A stretch of 64,000 nt of DNA from JADLBR01 sp964651705 (GTDB lineage: Bacteria; Verrucomicrobiota; Verrucomicrobiia; JADLBR01). Location of the stretch: NCBI GenBank assembly GCA_964651705.1, contig CAZYWZ010000002.1, forward strand, positions 62,001-126,000, written 5' to 3'. The notes below the pieces were generated by a model that had not been told where the DNA came from, searched no databases, and saw only the letters and a list, made by a program, of their open reading frames with translations. Position numbers and translations under genes: made by a program. Shown in pieces: positions 1 to 8,340 of this stretch. Each line of letters starts with the position of its first letter. Position 1 is the stretch's first letter.

Positions 1-385
1 CCTCCTCCGCCGCCGCAAACGCCTGCCTCACCGAGTGCGTCGACTTCCCCACGATCGGCGCCCGACCGCCCCCGCCAGACGCCCCCGCCCGCGCCTCGGC
101 CACCGACATGTCCCCTTGGCCCACATGCACTCCATCCGCACCGAGCGCCGTTGCCACCCCCGGAAGATCATTGATGATCAGCGGCACGCCCGCATCCCGC
201 AGGATAGGCAGCACGTCGCGCCCCATCCGCAGCACCTGTTCCTCCACCGCCCCCTTCGCCCGCAACTGCACCACATCCGCACCGCCCGCCACGACCTCCC
301 GCGCGTAGAACTCCACGCTGCGGCCCCCGAGATAGCCCGTGTCGATGATCGCGTAGAGCCGCGCGCGCGCTAATGGCGAGGCCAT
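1..385 (-). CDS. thiE: Thiamine-phosphate synthase, 3' part cut off by window edge
   Basis: Reading the minus strand from the ATG at 385 gives a protein that opens MASPLARARLYAIIDTGYLG and continues through a VVQLRAKG strand, an LIINDLPGVATALGADGVHVGQ segment and a VGKSTHS segment. These are the beta-strand and phosphate-binding signatures of ThiE, the TIM-barrel enzyme that joins HMP pyrophosphate and thiazole phosphate into thiamine monophosphate. About 128 codons are visible and the C-terminal part lies outside the window. The identification rests on the conserved N-D and D-G-V-H-V-G-Q residues. A TenI-like paralogue is the main alternative. Confidence 0.85.
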   Translation of the reverse strand, partial: MASPLARARLYAIIDTGYLGGRSVEFYAREVVAGGADVVQLRAKGAVEEQVLRMGRDVLPILRDAGVPLIINDLPGVATALGADGVHVGQGDMSVAEARAGASGGGGRAPIVGKSTHSVRQAFAAAEE

Positions 386-431
386 TAGCGTCCCCCCACC
401 AAGCCCAGGTGCCACCGGGGTGGAAAATGGT

Positions 432-491
432 CGCGAAGCCGCTTCCGGCTTCGGCCGATTCCCCCCGCCGAAGGGCGAAGGCCCTTCGCCA
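432..491. repeat. REP-like double hairpin, family 1
   Basis: Two short hairpins lie side by side: GAAGCCGCTTCCGGCTTC and CGAAGGGCGAAGGCCCTTCG. The same pair recurs at 4808, 26794, 30505 and, tandemly, at 38703, with a half copy at 27809. Here it lies in the gap between thiE and rodZ. Confidence 0.85.
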
Positions 492-524
492 CTAGACAGT
501 CGCGCCGTATCTTCGGGTCATCCC

Positions 525-1454
525 TCACCGCGGGAAAAAGAACTCCTGCACCGTCGCCTCGCTGCTCAGCCGCGATGGCGGCCCACCGTTCTCGCTCAAC
601 ATCAGCGCCGACGCCGGTCGCGCCTTGATGTAGATTCGTTCCCCCTCGCAATTGATCCTCTGCCGCGCCCCAACGATCCCGTCAAAAAGTGGCTCCTCGT
701 CATTCCCGTTCACCACGACTTTCACGAAGGCCTCCTCCTCGGCCACCAGCTCCAGCCGCATCGCTTGCCGCACCGGCTCCGCCCGCGGCACGCTCTCGAC
801 CATCGGCTCCGGAACCACCGGCACCGCCGTCGGCGGCACCACCGGCACCGCCGCCGGGATGCTCGGTGTCTCCACCGGCGGCGGGGCCGCCGGCTCCGAC
901 GCCACCGCGGCAGGCGCCGGTCCCGCGACCGCCGCCGCCGGCGCTGGCACGGCCGGCGTCGTTGCCGGCCCGGCCGGCGCCTGCTGCGCCACCTCCGCTT
1001 TCGGCGGCGGCGCCGGCTCTTCCTCTTCCGTCCCCCAGACCCGCCAAACCACCCACCCGCCGATGAAGAGCAGGATCACCGCCACCGATCCCATCAGGTT
1101 CCCGCCCACCGAACGCGCCACCGGTTCCTTCACCTTGCGGACCACCGGCGTCGGCAGCTTCTCGATCGCCTCCAGCGGCCGCACCGCCGGAACGAACTCG
1201 CTGATCCGCCCATCGAGCCGCTCGACCATTCGACGCTCGTCCAGGCCCAGCGCCTTCGCGTAGATCCTCACGAAACCGCGCACGCACGCCACGCTCGGAA
1301 AATGCGCGTAGTTGTCGGCCTCCAGATCCAGGATCTGGTCCGCACGGATCTTCGTGACCTTGGCCGCCGCCTCCACCGTCCAGCCCCGCAGCTCGCGGAA
1401 CCTCCGGAACTCTCCGCCCAAGGGCGAACCGTCACTGCCGTTTTCTCCCGCCAT
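525..1454 (-). CDS. rodZ: RodZ-like cell-shape protein
   Basis: This 309-residue protein has the RodZ plan. A cytoplasmic helix-turn-helix of the HTH_25 type covers about residues 12-75 (FRRFRELRGWTVEAAAKVTK), with the conserved VRGFVRIYAKALGLD helix. One transmembrane helix follows at about 119-140, then a long Ala/Pro-rich periplasmic linker at about 145-225, and a C-terminal DUF4115-like beta domain. RodZ couples MreB filaments to the elongation machinery. The gene follows ftsK on the same strand, but repeat DNA separates them. The ATG at 1454 is the only sensible start. Confidence 0.88.
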   Translation of the reverse strand: MAGENGSDGSPLGGEFRRFRELRGWTVEAAAKVTKIRADQILDLEADNYAHFPSVACVRGFVRIYAKALGLDERRMVERLDGRISEFVPAVRPLEAIEKLPTPVVRKVKEPVARSVGGNLMGSVAVILLFIGGWVVWRVWGTEEEEPAPPPKAEVAQQAPAGPATTPAVPAPAAAVAGPAPAAVASEPAAPPPVETPSIPAAVPVVPPTAVPVVPEPMVESVPRAEPVRQAMRLELVAEEEAFVKVVVNGNDEEPLFDGIVGARQRINCEGERIYIKARPASALMLSENGGPPSRLSSEATVQEFFFPR

Positions 1455-1503
1455 GGCTATACCATCGCCCTAGCAGAACGCCGGACTTTGCCAAGCCCGC
1501 CGC

Positions 1504-1725
1504 CGGGGCCCAAATCCTCGCGTAAGGCACTACCCGGAGGCGCAACACTTGGGAATGTAGGGCGCGAAATCCCTTTCGCGCCACGGGCAACCGGCAGGAC
1601 CGTGCGTGGCGCGGATAGGAATCCGCGCCCTACAAAACTCGGCAAAGTGACGTGCCTGTGTCCTATACGGTTCGGTGAGGGCACGTCACTCGGGGAGCGA
1701 TCCTTACGCGAGGATTTGGGCGGGG
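1504..1725. mobile_element. 212-bp MITE, copy 1, with 5-bp target duplications
   Basis: The element spans 1509-1720. It begins CCCAAATCCTCGCGTAAGG and ends with the exact reverse complement of that 19-mer. The 5-bp direct repeat CGGGG flanks it at 1504-1508 and 1721-1725. Inside is a nested pair of arms (TAGGGCGCG... and ...CGCGCCCTA) and a smaller pair GTGACGTGCC / GGCACGTCAC. No transposase is encoded. The second copy, at 42327-42538, has the same length and differs at roughly six positions. Confidence 0.92.
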
Positions 1726-1754
1726 CGCCCCAGGACGCGCCGTCGCGGGGCCGT

Positions 1755-1880
1755 CGCACGGGTCGCTCACGCTCCCCGCCACCCCGCTGTCGCGTTTCAA
1801 CAGCGAGATTTCCCGTGTAGCCGCGAGTGTGAGCGAGCGGGGACCCATCGAAGCGTTCTATGCAGGTCGTCGACGGTCTC
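1755..1880. repeat. 126-bp dispersed inverted-repeat element, copy A
   Basis: The block from CGCACGGGTCGCTCACGCTC to the end of ftsK matches 26627-26752 closely. It carries opposed arms, GGTCGCTCACGCTCCCCGC and GCGAGTGTGAGCGAGCGGGG. It runs right up to the ftsK stop codon and could form a large hairpin in the 3' end of the ftsK mRNA. With the MITE it accounts for nearly all of the 424-bp rodZ-ftsK gap. Confidence 0.8.
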
Positions 1881-4338
1881 ATTCGCCCTCGGGGCCGAAG
1901 AGCACCTCGCGGGGCTTCGCGCCGTTCTCCGGACCCACGATGCCGCGCCGCTCCAACAGATCCATGATCCGGGCGGCACGGGTGTAGCCCAGCCGGAGAC
2001 GCCGTTGCAACAGCGACGTCGATGCCTTCCCCTCCTGCCTCACCACCTCGATGCATTGCGCCACCAGATCCTCGTCCTCCTCGTCTTCCGCCGACTCCGC
2101 CGTGGCCCCCCGCATCTTCTTGTGCACCGCCTCCTCGTACGCCGCGGGACACTGCTTCCGGATGTGCTCCACCACCCGGTGCACCTCGTCATCAGACACG
2201 AATGCCCCCTGCGCCCGGATCAGCTTCGGCGAGCCCGGAGGAAAGAACAGCATGTCTCCCTTGCCGAGAAGGTTCTCCGCGCCCCCGTCATCCAAGATCA
2301 CCCGCGAGTCGATCGCCGAGGGCACCTTGAAGGCCACCCGGCAGGGGATGTTCGTCTTGATCACCCCGGTCACGACCTGCGCCCGCGGCGTCTGCGTCGC
2401 GAGGACCAGATGGATCCCCGCCGCGCGCGCCTTCGCCGAGAGCCGCGCGATGGCCATCTCCACGTCCTTCGGCGCGGTCTGCATCAGATCGGCCAACTCG
2501 TCGATGACCACCACGATGTAGGGGAAACGGTCGGGGACCTCCGCCGGCTCCCCGCCGGCAACGGCCGCGCCAGAAACCTCCTCATCCTCCTCGGGCTTGG
2601 CCAATTTCTCCGGCAGGTCGAGCTCCTCGATCACGGGATCGGCCTTCGGGCGACGGTTGAACGCCGTGATGTTCCTCACGCCCACCTTCGCCATCAGGTC
2701 ATAGCGCTTTTCCATCTCGTTGATGACCCAGCGGAGCGCCACCAGCACCTTCTTCGGTTCCGTCACCACCGGCACGATCAGGTGCGGCAGCCCATTGTAC
2801 ACCTGCAACTCCACCACCTTGGGATCCACCAACAGAATCCTCAGGTCCGCCGGGCTGAACCGCATCAGCAGGCTCAGGAGCATGCAGTTGATGCAAACCG
2901 ACTTGCCCGATCCCGTGCTGCCCCCGATCAGAACGTGCGGCATCTCCGACATGTCCGGTACCAGGGGCGACCCGTACACGTCCTTGCCCAGCGCCAGCGG
3001 GATCCGCGCCTCGCTGTTGGCCCAGGCTCCCGTTTCCAGCAAGTCGCGCAGGCTGATCGCCACCTTGTTGGCGTTCGGGAGATCCACCGCCACGCTGTCC
3101 TTGCCGGGCACCGGCGCCAAGATGTTGATGCTCTCCGCCTTCATCGCCCGCGCGATGTCCCGGTCCAGGCTCAGGATGCGATCCACGCGCACCCCCGGCG
3201 CGGGATACAGCTCGTATCGGGTGATCGTCGCGCCCCGCGTGATGTCGCCCTTCTCCACCGAGATCCCGAACTGGTGCAGCGTCTGGACCAGCACGTCCTG
3301 TTTGGCCGCCAACTCCTCGGTGGTCGCCACCACGCGCTTCGAGGGATCCGACCGCTCCAGCAGCGACAGTGGCGGGACCCGATAATTCTCGAAGGAGGGG
3401 GCCGGTGGCGCCGGGGCCGACGGCCCGGCCTCCGCCGCCTTCGCTTTGGCCACCGGAGCCTTTTTCCGCTCCGCCCCCGTCGTGCCAGAGGACCCCGTCC
3501 CCGCGCCGCTGGCCACCGCAGGCTCGTCCGCGGGAACCCCCGCCGCATCGATGATCTTCGGTTCCGGGCGCGGCACCCGCCGGATCGGCGGCCCCTCCGA
3601 AGCCTCCGCCTCCGCCTTCCCTCGCACCCCCTCCCCGATTTCCGCCACCCCTACGCCACCACCCGCCTTCTTGATCTGTTTCTCCAACTGCCGCTTCTCG
3701 CGCTCCAATTGCTTCCGCTGCAACTCCAGCTTCTTCTGCGCGTCGGCGCGCGCCATCTGCCACCGGTAAATCATCTCGAGGATCCACGGCCCCGCATCGC
3801 GGATCATCTTCAACGGCCGGATCCTCAGCAGCAGGATCAGCGCGGTGAAATATATCGTCACCAGCACCAGCGGCGCCCCGACCGGTCCCAGGAATCGCCC
3901 CAGCAGCATCCGGTTCAGCGCCTCGCCCACCACGCCGCCCGGGCTCTCCAGCTCCTTGGCCGCCGCCCAGCCCCCCAGCATTCCCTCCGCCCAGTCCGCC
4001 AGACCCGCCGCCGCGAGAACCATCACCAGACCCAAAATCAAAAATCGGATCAGCCCAAAACCCCGCGTCCAAAATGCCAGCGCGCCACCGACCGCCGCCA
4101 GCAGCGGCAGCAGATAGGCCGCCGCCCCGCATCCCATGAACGCCACCCAAGCCGCGTGCAGCCCCACGGGACCCACCCAATTCGTCGTCGGGTTCGGCGG
4201 CTCCTTGATAAACGACACCTCCCAAGGCGAATAGGAGAATTGGCTCAGGAGCAGCAGCGCCGCCAGGGCAAAGAGCACCAGCCCCGCCACCTCGGTGGCG
4301 GGCGTCTCCTTCGACCTGACGGCACGGCTCCCCATCAA
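1879..4338 (-). CDS. ftsK: FtsK/SpoIIIE DNA translocase
   Basis: This 819-residue protein has four hydrophobic segments in the first 190 residues, then a charged coiled-coil linker (KKLELQRKQLEREKRQLEKQ), then a RecA-like motor. Walker A GGSTGSGKS is near residue 470, Walker B IVVVIDELADL near 612, and LATQTPRAQVVTGVIKTNIP follows. The C-terminal winged-helix gamma domain (residues about 750-815, with LLQRRLRLGYTRAARIMD) reads KOPS sites. FtsK pumps chromosome termini through the division septum and activates XerCD. The length is typical. The ATG at 4338 was taken; an adjacent ATG at 4335 would serve equally. Confidence 0.96.
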   Translation of the reverse strand: MMGSRAVRSKETPATEVAGLVLFALAALLLLSQFSYSPWEVSFIKEPPNPTTNWVGPVGLHAAWVAFMGCGAAAYLLPLLAAVGGALAFWTRGFGLIRFLILGLVMVLAAAGLADWAEGMLGGWAAAKELESPGGVVGEALNRMLLGRFLGPVGAPLVLVTIYFTALILLLRIRPLKMIRDAGPWILEMIYRWQMARADAQKKLELQRKQLEREKRQLEKQIKKAGGGVGVAEIGEGVRGKAEAEASEGPPIRRVPRPEPKIIDAAGVPADEPAVASGAGTGSSGTTGAERKKAPVAKAKAAEAGPSAPAPPAPSFENYRVPPLSLLERSDPSKRVVATTEELAAKQDVLVQTLHQFGISVEKGDITRGATITRYELYPAPGVRVDRILSLDRDIARAMKAESINILAPVPGKDSVAVDLPNANKVAISLRDLLETGAWANSEARIPLALGKDVYGSPLVPDMSEMPHVLIGGSTGSGKSVCINCMLLSLLMRFSPADLRILLVDPKVVELQVYNGLPHLIVPVVTEPKKVLVALRWVINEMEKRYDLMAKVGVRNITAFNRRPKADPVIEELDLPEKLAKPEEDEEVSGAAVAGGEPAEVPDRFPYIVVVIDELADLMQTAPKDVEMAIARLSAKARAAGIHLVLATQTPRAQVVTGVIKTNIPCRVAFKVPSAIDSRVILDDGGAENLLGKGDMLFFPPGSPKLIRAQGAFVSDDEVHRVVEHIRKQCPAAYEEAVHKKMRGATAESAEDEEDEDLVAQCIEVVRQEGKASTSLLQRRLRLGYTRAARIMDLLERRGIVGPENGAKPREVLFGPEGE

Positions 4339-4425
4339 ACGTTCAGTCTATGGCACTTTCGCCCGCGGTTCAATCGCGCCCTGCGGGCCATTTGGCAAAT
4401 TCTCGGCCCCGCGCCATAATGCCCC

Positions 4426-4662
4426 ATGGCCACGCCAACTATCGTCCAGAGAGCCCCGTTCGTCATCCAGGAGACCGCCGGCACCAAATGGTGGTGCGCC
4501 TGCGGGATGTCGCAGACCCAGCCCTACTGCGACGGCGCCCACAAGGGCTCCGGCATCACCCCCCTCAAGGTCGAGGTCGCCCAGCCGGGCACCGTCGCCT
4601 GGTGCGGCTGCAAGCACTCGAAAAACGGCGCCTTCTGCGACGGTTCACACCGGACCGTCTGA
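4426..4662 (+). CDS. Tandem CDGSH iron-sulfur domain protein
   Basis: This 78-residue protein carries two CDGSH-type 2Fe-2S motifs. The first is C-A-C-G-M-S-(x)5-C-D-G-A-H and the second is C-G-C-K-H-S-(x)5-C-D-G-S-H. Each provides the usual three Cys and one His cluster ligands. The protein is almost nothing but these motifs, so it resembles small bacterial mitoNEET-like proteins with two clusters per chain, which are thought to act in electron or cluster transfer. It stands alone, divergent from ftsK with about 90 bp between the starts, and is followed by hairpins that may end its transcript. Confidence 0.9.
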   Translation: MATPTIVQRAPFVIQETAGTKWWCACGMSQTQPYCDGAHKGSGITPLKVEVAQPGTVAWCGCKHSKNGAFCDGSHRTV

Positions 4663-4682
4663 CCTGAAACTTCCCCCCCGGC

Positions 4683-4734
4683 GGCGTCTGACAGAGACGC
4701 CCTACAATTCTGTAGGCCGCCTGTGCCAGGCGGC
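4683..4734. repeat. Cluster of three short hairpins, terminator-like
   Basis: Three hairpins lie in 52 bp just after the CDGSH gene: GGCGTCT-GACAG-AGACGCC, CTACA-ATTC-TGTAG, and GCCGCC-TGTGCCA-GGCGGC. The last two recur at 17478-17510. There is no U tract, so intrinsic termination is only a possibility. Confidence 0.6.
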
Positions 4735-4807
4735 AGCCGGAACGAAGTCTGTGGCAGGGCGGCGCCCGGTTTGCGCCCGCCGCCAGATGCTCCCGCGCGG
4801 CCCCTCC

Positions 4808-4870
4808 GTAGCGAAGCCGCTTCCGGCTTCGGCCTTTCCCCTCGGCCGAAGGGCGCAGGCCCTTCGCTAC
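4808..4870. repeat. REP-like double hairpin, family 1
   Basis: This complete copy runs from GTAGCGAAGCCGCTTCCGGC to CCCTTCGCTAC, upstream of hisC, in the same orientation as the copy at 432. Confidence 0.85.
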
Positions 4871-4934
4871 CCCGCCGACAGATTCCTCTTTTCGCTTTCG
4901 CCCGGCGCGGCAGCCGATAGACTGGCGCACCCAA

Positions 4935-6074
4935 ATGCAAGACATTGACATGCCCCCGGTGAACGCGTGGCTCCGCGCGCTCCACCCCTATGAGACCGGC
5001 AAGCCGATCGACGAGACGGCGCGGGAACTCGGGCTCGACCCCGCCCGCATCGTCAAGCTCGCCTCGAACGAAAACCCCATCGGCCCCTCCCCACTGGCGC
5101 TCGCCGCGATGCGCGAGCAGGCCGCCCAGGCCCACCTCTACCCCGACGGCGGCGGCTACCACCTCCGCAAGGCGATCGCCGCCGCCAATGACGTGGCCAT
5201 GGAAAACGTCGTGCTCGGCAACGGCTCCAACGAGATCATCGAGCTGCTCGGCCACTGCTTTCTCAGCCCAGGCGCCGAAACGGTCGCCGCCGAACACGCC
5301 TTCGTCGTCTACCGGCTGATGTCGGAGCTGTTTGGCGCCCGCTGCGTCGAGGTGCCCGATCCCGGGCTGCGCCACGACCTCCGCGCCATGCTCCGCGCCA
5401 TCACCCCAGCCACCCGCCTCGTCTTCGTCGCCAATCCCAACAACCCCACCGGCACCCGGCTCGCGCAGGAGGAACTCGACGACTTCATGGATCGCCTCCC
5501 CAACCATGCGGTGGCCGTCTTCGACGAGGCGTACCACGAGTTCATGGGGGATCCGCCCGATTGCCTCGCCTACGTCCGCGAGGGCCGCAACGCCGTCGTC
5601 ATGCGCACCTTCTCCAAAAGCCAGGGCCTCGCCGGCCTGCGCATCGGCTACGGCATGATGCCCGAGCGCATCGCCCAGTGGCTCGGGCGTGCGCGCCAGC
5701 CGTTCAACGCCAACGCGATGGCCCAGGCCGCCGCCCTGGCCGCCATCGCCGACACCGAACACCAGCGCCGCACCCGCGAGATCGTCGACCAGGGCCGCCA
5801 GCGCCTCGAGGCCACCCTCGCCGCCGCCGGCATCGAGTTCATCCCCTCATCGGCCAATTTTGTCCTGATGCGCGTCGGCCGGGGCAGGCAGGTCTTTGAC
5901 GCCCTCCTACGCCAAGGCGTCATCGTCCGCCCCATGGACAGCTATAAATTGCCCGACTGGATCCGCGTGTCCATCGGCACCCCGCCCCAGATGGATCGCT
6001 TCCTCGAGGCGCTGGCCCATGTGCTCAACCGACCGGGGCTAGCTCCGACGGTGTCAGCCGCACAGGGCGCCTGA
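4935..6074 (+). CDS. hisC: Histidinol-phosphate / aromatic aminotransferase
   Basis: This 379-residue class II PLP aminotransferase has LASNENPIGPSP near the N terminus, NPNNPTGT at about residue 165, FDEAYHEF and the PLP-lysine segment FSKSQGLAGLRIGYG, with the Schiff-base Lys near residue 228. These are HisC signatures. HisC makes histidinol phosphate and often also transaminates phenylpyruvate and 4-hydroxyphenylpyruvate. Its position directly before tyrA and aroA suggests the aromatic role matters here. Translation could begin at the ATG at 4935 or at the one five codons later (4950); neither has a clear Shine-Dalgarno. The stop is 2 bp before tyrA. Confidence 0.93.
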   Translation: MQDIDMPPVNAWLRALHPYETGKPIDETARELGLDPARIVKLASNENPIGPSPLALAAMREQAAQAHLYPDGGGYHLRKAIAAANDVAMENVVLGNGSNEIIELLGHCFLSPGAETVAAEHAFVVYRLMSELFGARCVEVPDPGLRHDLRAMLRAITPATRLVFVANPNNPTGTRLAQEELDDFMDRLPNHAVAVFDEAYHEFMGDPPDCLAYVREGRNAVVMRTFSKSQGLAGLRIGYGMMPERIAQWLGRARQPFNANAMAQAAALAAIADTEHQRRTREIVDQGRQRLEATLAAAGIEFIPSSANFVLMRVGRGRQVFDALLRQGVIVRPMDSYKLPDWIRVSIGTPPQMDRFLEALAHVLNRPGLAPTVSAAQGA

Positions 6075-6076
6075 CC

Positions 6077-6958
6077 GTGAAGCCGGGAGCGCCAGCCGAT
6101 ACCGTGGCGGTCGTGGGCCCCGGCCTGATCGGCGGCTCTCTTGCGATGGCCCTCGCCCCGAACGCCCGCAGCCTCCGCGTCTGGGCGCGCCGGCCCGAGG
6201 TCCTGGACGAACTCCGGCAACGTTGCCCCAGCGCCCACCCCTCGGCTGATCTCGCGGAAACCGTCGCCGGCGCCGACCTCGTCATCCTGTGCACCCCAAT
6301 CGGCACCATGCCCGACCTCGCCGGGCGCCTCCTCCCCCACCTCAAGGCGGGCGCCATCGTCACTGACGTCGGCAGCGTCAAGGCCCCCCTGGTTTCAAGG
6401 CTCGAACCCATCATCTGCCCCGTCGCCCATTTCGTGGGCAGCCACCCCATGGCGGGCGGCGACCAGACCGGAATCCGCCATTCCAGGGCAAACCTCTTCC
6501 AGGACGCCGCCTGCATCATCACCCCGACGCCCCGCACACACCCCACCGCCCTCGCCCGCGTCTCCGCCCTCTGGGAATCCCTAGGTTGCCGCCTCTTCTA
6601 CCTCCCCCCCGACGCCCACGACCACGCGGTCGCCCTCATCAGCCATCTCCCACACCTCGTCGCCGCCACCCTCGTCCAGACCGTCGCGCGCACCAACCCC
6701 GCCGCGCTCGACCTCGCCGGCCCAGGCTTCCGCGACTCCACACGCATCGCCATGGGCGCCGCCCCCATGTGGGACGAGATCCTCCGCGAAAATGCCGCCG
6801 CCGTCGACGATGCCATACGGGCCTTGCTGTCGGAACTGGATGCTGTACAAACCGCCCTCTCCCAAGGGGAGGGTCTCACCGCGTTCCTCGAGGACGCGCG
6901 GGCCGCCCGCCTCGGGCTAGCCGGTCGCCATAACCCAGACCGCCCGCCGATCGGCTAG
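6077..6958 (+). CDS. tyrA: Prephenate dehydrogenase
   Basis: This 293-residue protein starts at a GTG two bases after the hisC stop, which implies translational coupling. The Rossmann loop VGPGLIGGSLA at residues 13-22 binds NAD. VILCTPIGTMPDL, VTDVGSVKAP and FVGSHPMAGGDQTG are classic TyrA motifs, the last holding a catalytic-site His. HDHAVALISHLPHLVAATL marks the helical dimerisation domain. The enzyme oxidatively decarboxylates prephenate to 4-hydroxyphenylpyruvate, which hisC can then transaminate to tyrosine. There is no fused chorismate mutase or ACT domain, so feedback control by those routes is not visible. Confidence 0.93.
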   Translation: MKPGAPADTVAVVGPGLIGGSLAMALAPNARSLRVWARRPEVLDELRQRCPSAHPSADLAETVAGADLVILCTPIGTMPDLAGRLLPHLKAGAIVTDVGSVKAPLVSRLEPIICPVAHFVGSHPMAGGDQTGIRHSRANLFQDAACIITPTPRTHPTALARVSALWESLGCRLFYLPPDAHDHAVALISHLPHLVAATLVQTVARTNPAALDLAGPGFRDSTRIAMGAAPMWDEILRENAAAVDDAIRALLSELDAVQTALSQGEGLTAFLEDARAARLGLAGRHNPDRPPIG

Positions 6959-6962
6959 GAAT

Positions 6963-6998
6963 CTGTCGGGCTTGGTAAAGTCCGACAGGCTGCTAGGG
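6963..6998. repeat. GTCGGACTTG hairpin, dispersed family
   Basis: CTGTCGG and CCGACAG form a stem around a short loop, followed by CTGCTAGG. Related copies lie at 53208-53246 and 58154-58190. This one sits inside the tyrA-aroA gap, just ahead of the aroA ribosome binding site. Confidence 0.75.
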
Positions 6999-7026
6999 AA
7001 CAGAAACGTAAGGAGGAGCCAGCGAC

Positions 7027-8340
7027 ATGAGCGAGATCCGCGTCAGGCGCATCCGGAGGATCGCCGCCCGCATCCGCGTGCCGGGCGACACGAGCATGTC
7101 GCACCGGGCCGTGATCCTTGCGGGCCTCGCCAGGGGCGCCTCCCGAATCACCGGATTCCCCGGCGGCGATGACTGCACCCGCACCGTCCGCGCCATGCAG
7201 GCCCTCGGCGCAGAGATTGAAACCGACGACGGCGCCTCCCTCGATATCACCGGCACCGGGGGCGATTGCCGCCAGGTGCTCGAGACGCTCGATTGCGGCA
7301 ACTCGGACACCGCCATGCGCCTGCTCGCGGGCGTCCTCGCCGGCCAACCCTTCGCCTCAAGGCTCTCGGGCGACGTCTCCCTCACCTCCCGCCCCATGGA
7401 TCGCATCATCAAGCCGCTCGGCGAAATGGGCGCACTCGTCAAGAGCGAGAATGGCAACGATCGGGCACCACTCCTCATCCAGGCCAGCCGCCTCAAGCCC
7501 ATGCAATACCGCTCCCCCGTCGCGAGCGCCCAGGTGAAATCCTGCATCCTGCTCGCCGGCATGTTCGCCGAGGGGGCCACCTCGGTCACCGAGCCTCACC
7601 AGTCCCGCGACCACACCGAACGCATGATGCGGCACTTCATGCTGCCGGTCCGCACCCAGGGCCTCACCACCCACATCCAGGGCCTCAGCGCCCCCACCGG
7701 GCGAGACTTCCACGTGCCGGGCGATTTCTCGTCCGCCGCCTTCTGGATCGCCGCCGCCGCCGCCCTCCCCGGCTCCCGCCTCATCGTCGAGAATATCGGC
7801 CTCAATCCCACACGCACAGGGCTCATGGCCGTCCTCCTCCGCATGGGCGCCAGGCTCCGCGAGACCATCGAATCCGCCGATGCCATCGAACCCTACGGCA
7901 CCATCGAGGTACGCGGCGCACCCCTGCACGGCACCGTCATCGATGGCGCCCTCGTCGCCAACGTCATCGACGAGATCCCCCTAATCGCCATCCTCGGCGC
8001 CATCGCCGGAGGCACCACCGTCATCAAGGATGCCGCCGAACTCCGCCTCAAGGAAACCGACCGCATCGCCGCCATCGCCACGAACCTCGCCGCATTCGGC
8101 GTGCCCATCGACGAGACCCACGACGGGCTCGTCATCCAGGGCGGCTCCCCCCTCCACGGCACCACGGTCGATAGCTTTGGCGACCACCGCATCGCCATGG
8201 CCTTCGCCATCCTTGGCCTCCTTTGCGCCGGCGAGACCCGCGTCACCAACACCGACTGCATCCGCACCTCCTATCCCGATTTTCAAGGGCAGCTGGCCCA
8301 CCTCTCCAAAAGACTCCACCAGAAAGGTCGCCTCACGTGA
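7027..8340 (+). CDS. aroA: 3-phosphoshikimate 1-carboxyvinyltransferase (EPSP synthase)
   Basis: This 437-residue protein has all the landmarks of AroA. These are the VPGDTSMSHRAVILAGLA shikimate-3-phosphate loop, DCGNSDTAMRLLAGVLAG, VPGDFSSAAFWIAA near residue 235, DEIPLIAILGAIA and LRLKETDRIAAIATNL. It transfers the enolpyruvyl group of PEP to shikimate 3-phosphate. The ATG at 7027 is well supported by AAGGAGGAG at 7010-7018. The PEP-site motif reads DCGNSDTAMR, where many enzymes have N-A-G-T-A-x-R, so it may be a class II type; this is inference. The last four bases overlap cmk. Confidence 0.95.
   Translation: MSEIRVRRIRRIAARIRVPGDTSMSHRAVILAGLARGASRITGFPGGDDCTRTVRAMQALGAEIETDDGASLDITGTGGDCRQVLETLDCGNSDTAMRLLAGVLAGQPFASRLSGDVSLTSRPMDRIIKPLGEMGALVKSENGNDRAPLLIQASRLKPMQYRSPVASAQVKSCILLAGMFAEGATSVTEPHQSRDHTERMMRHFMLPVRTQGLTTHIQGLSAPTGRDFHVPGDFSSAAFWIAAAAALPGSRLIVENIGLNPTRTGLMAVLLRMGARLRETIESADAIEPYGTIEVRGAPLHGTVIDGALVANVIDEIPLIAILGAIAGGTTVIKDAAELRLKETDRIAAIATNLAAFGVPIDETHDGLVIQGGSPLHGTTVDSFGDHRIAMAFAILGLLCAGETRVTNTDCIRTSYPDFQGQLAHLSKRLHQKGRLT

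Noticed and set aside
385..651. 88-codon open frame between thiE and rodZ
   Set aside because: Much of it is translated REP hairpin; it overlaps the rodZ 3' end in another frame and has no recognisable domain.
1675..4419. 914-codon open frame on the plus strand opposite ftsK
   Set aside because: It mirrors ftsK on the other strand, is Arg/His/Pro-rich and has no domain; high GC keeps antisense frames open.
4683..4734. Rho-independent terminator after the CDGSH gene
   Set aside because: Hairpins are present but there is no U tract and two of them recur elsewhere without a gene end, so it is listed as a repeat only.
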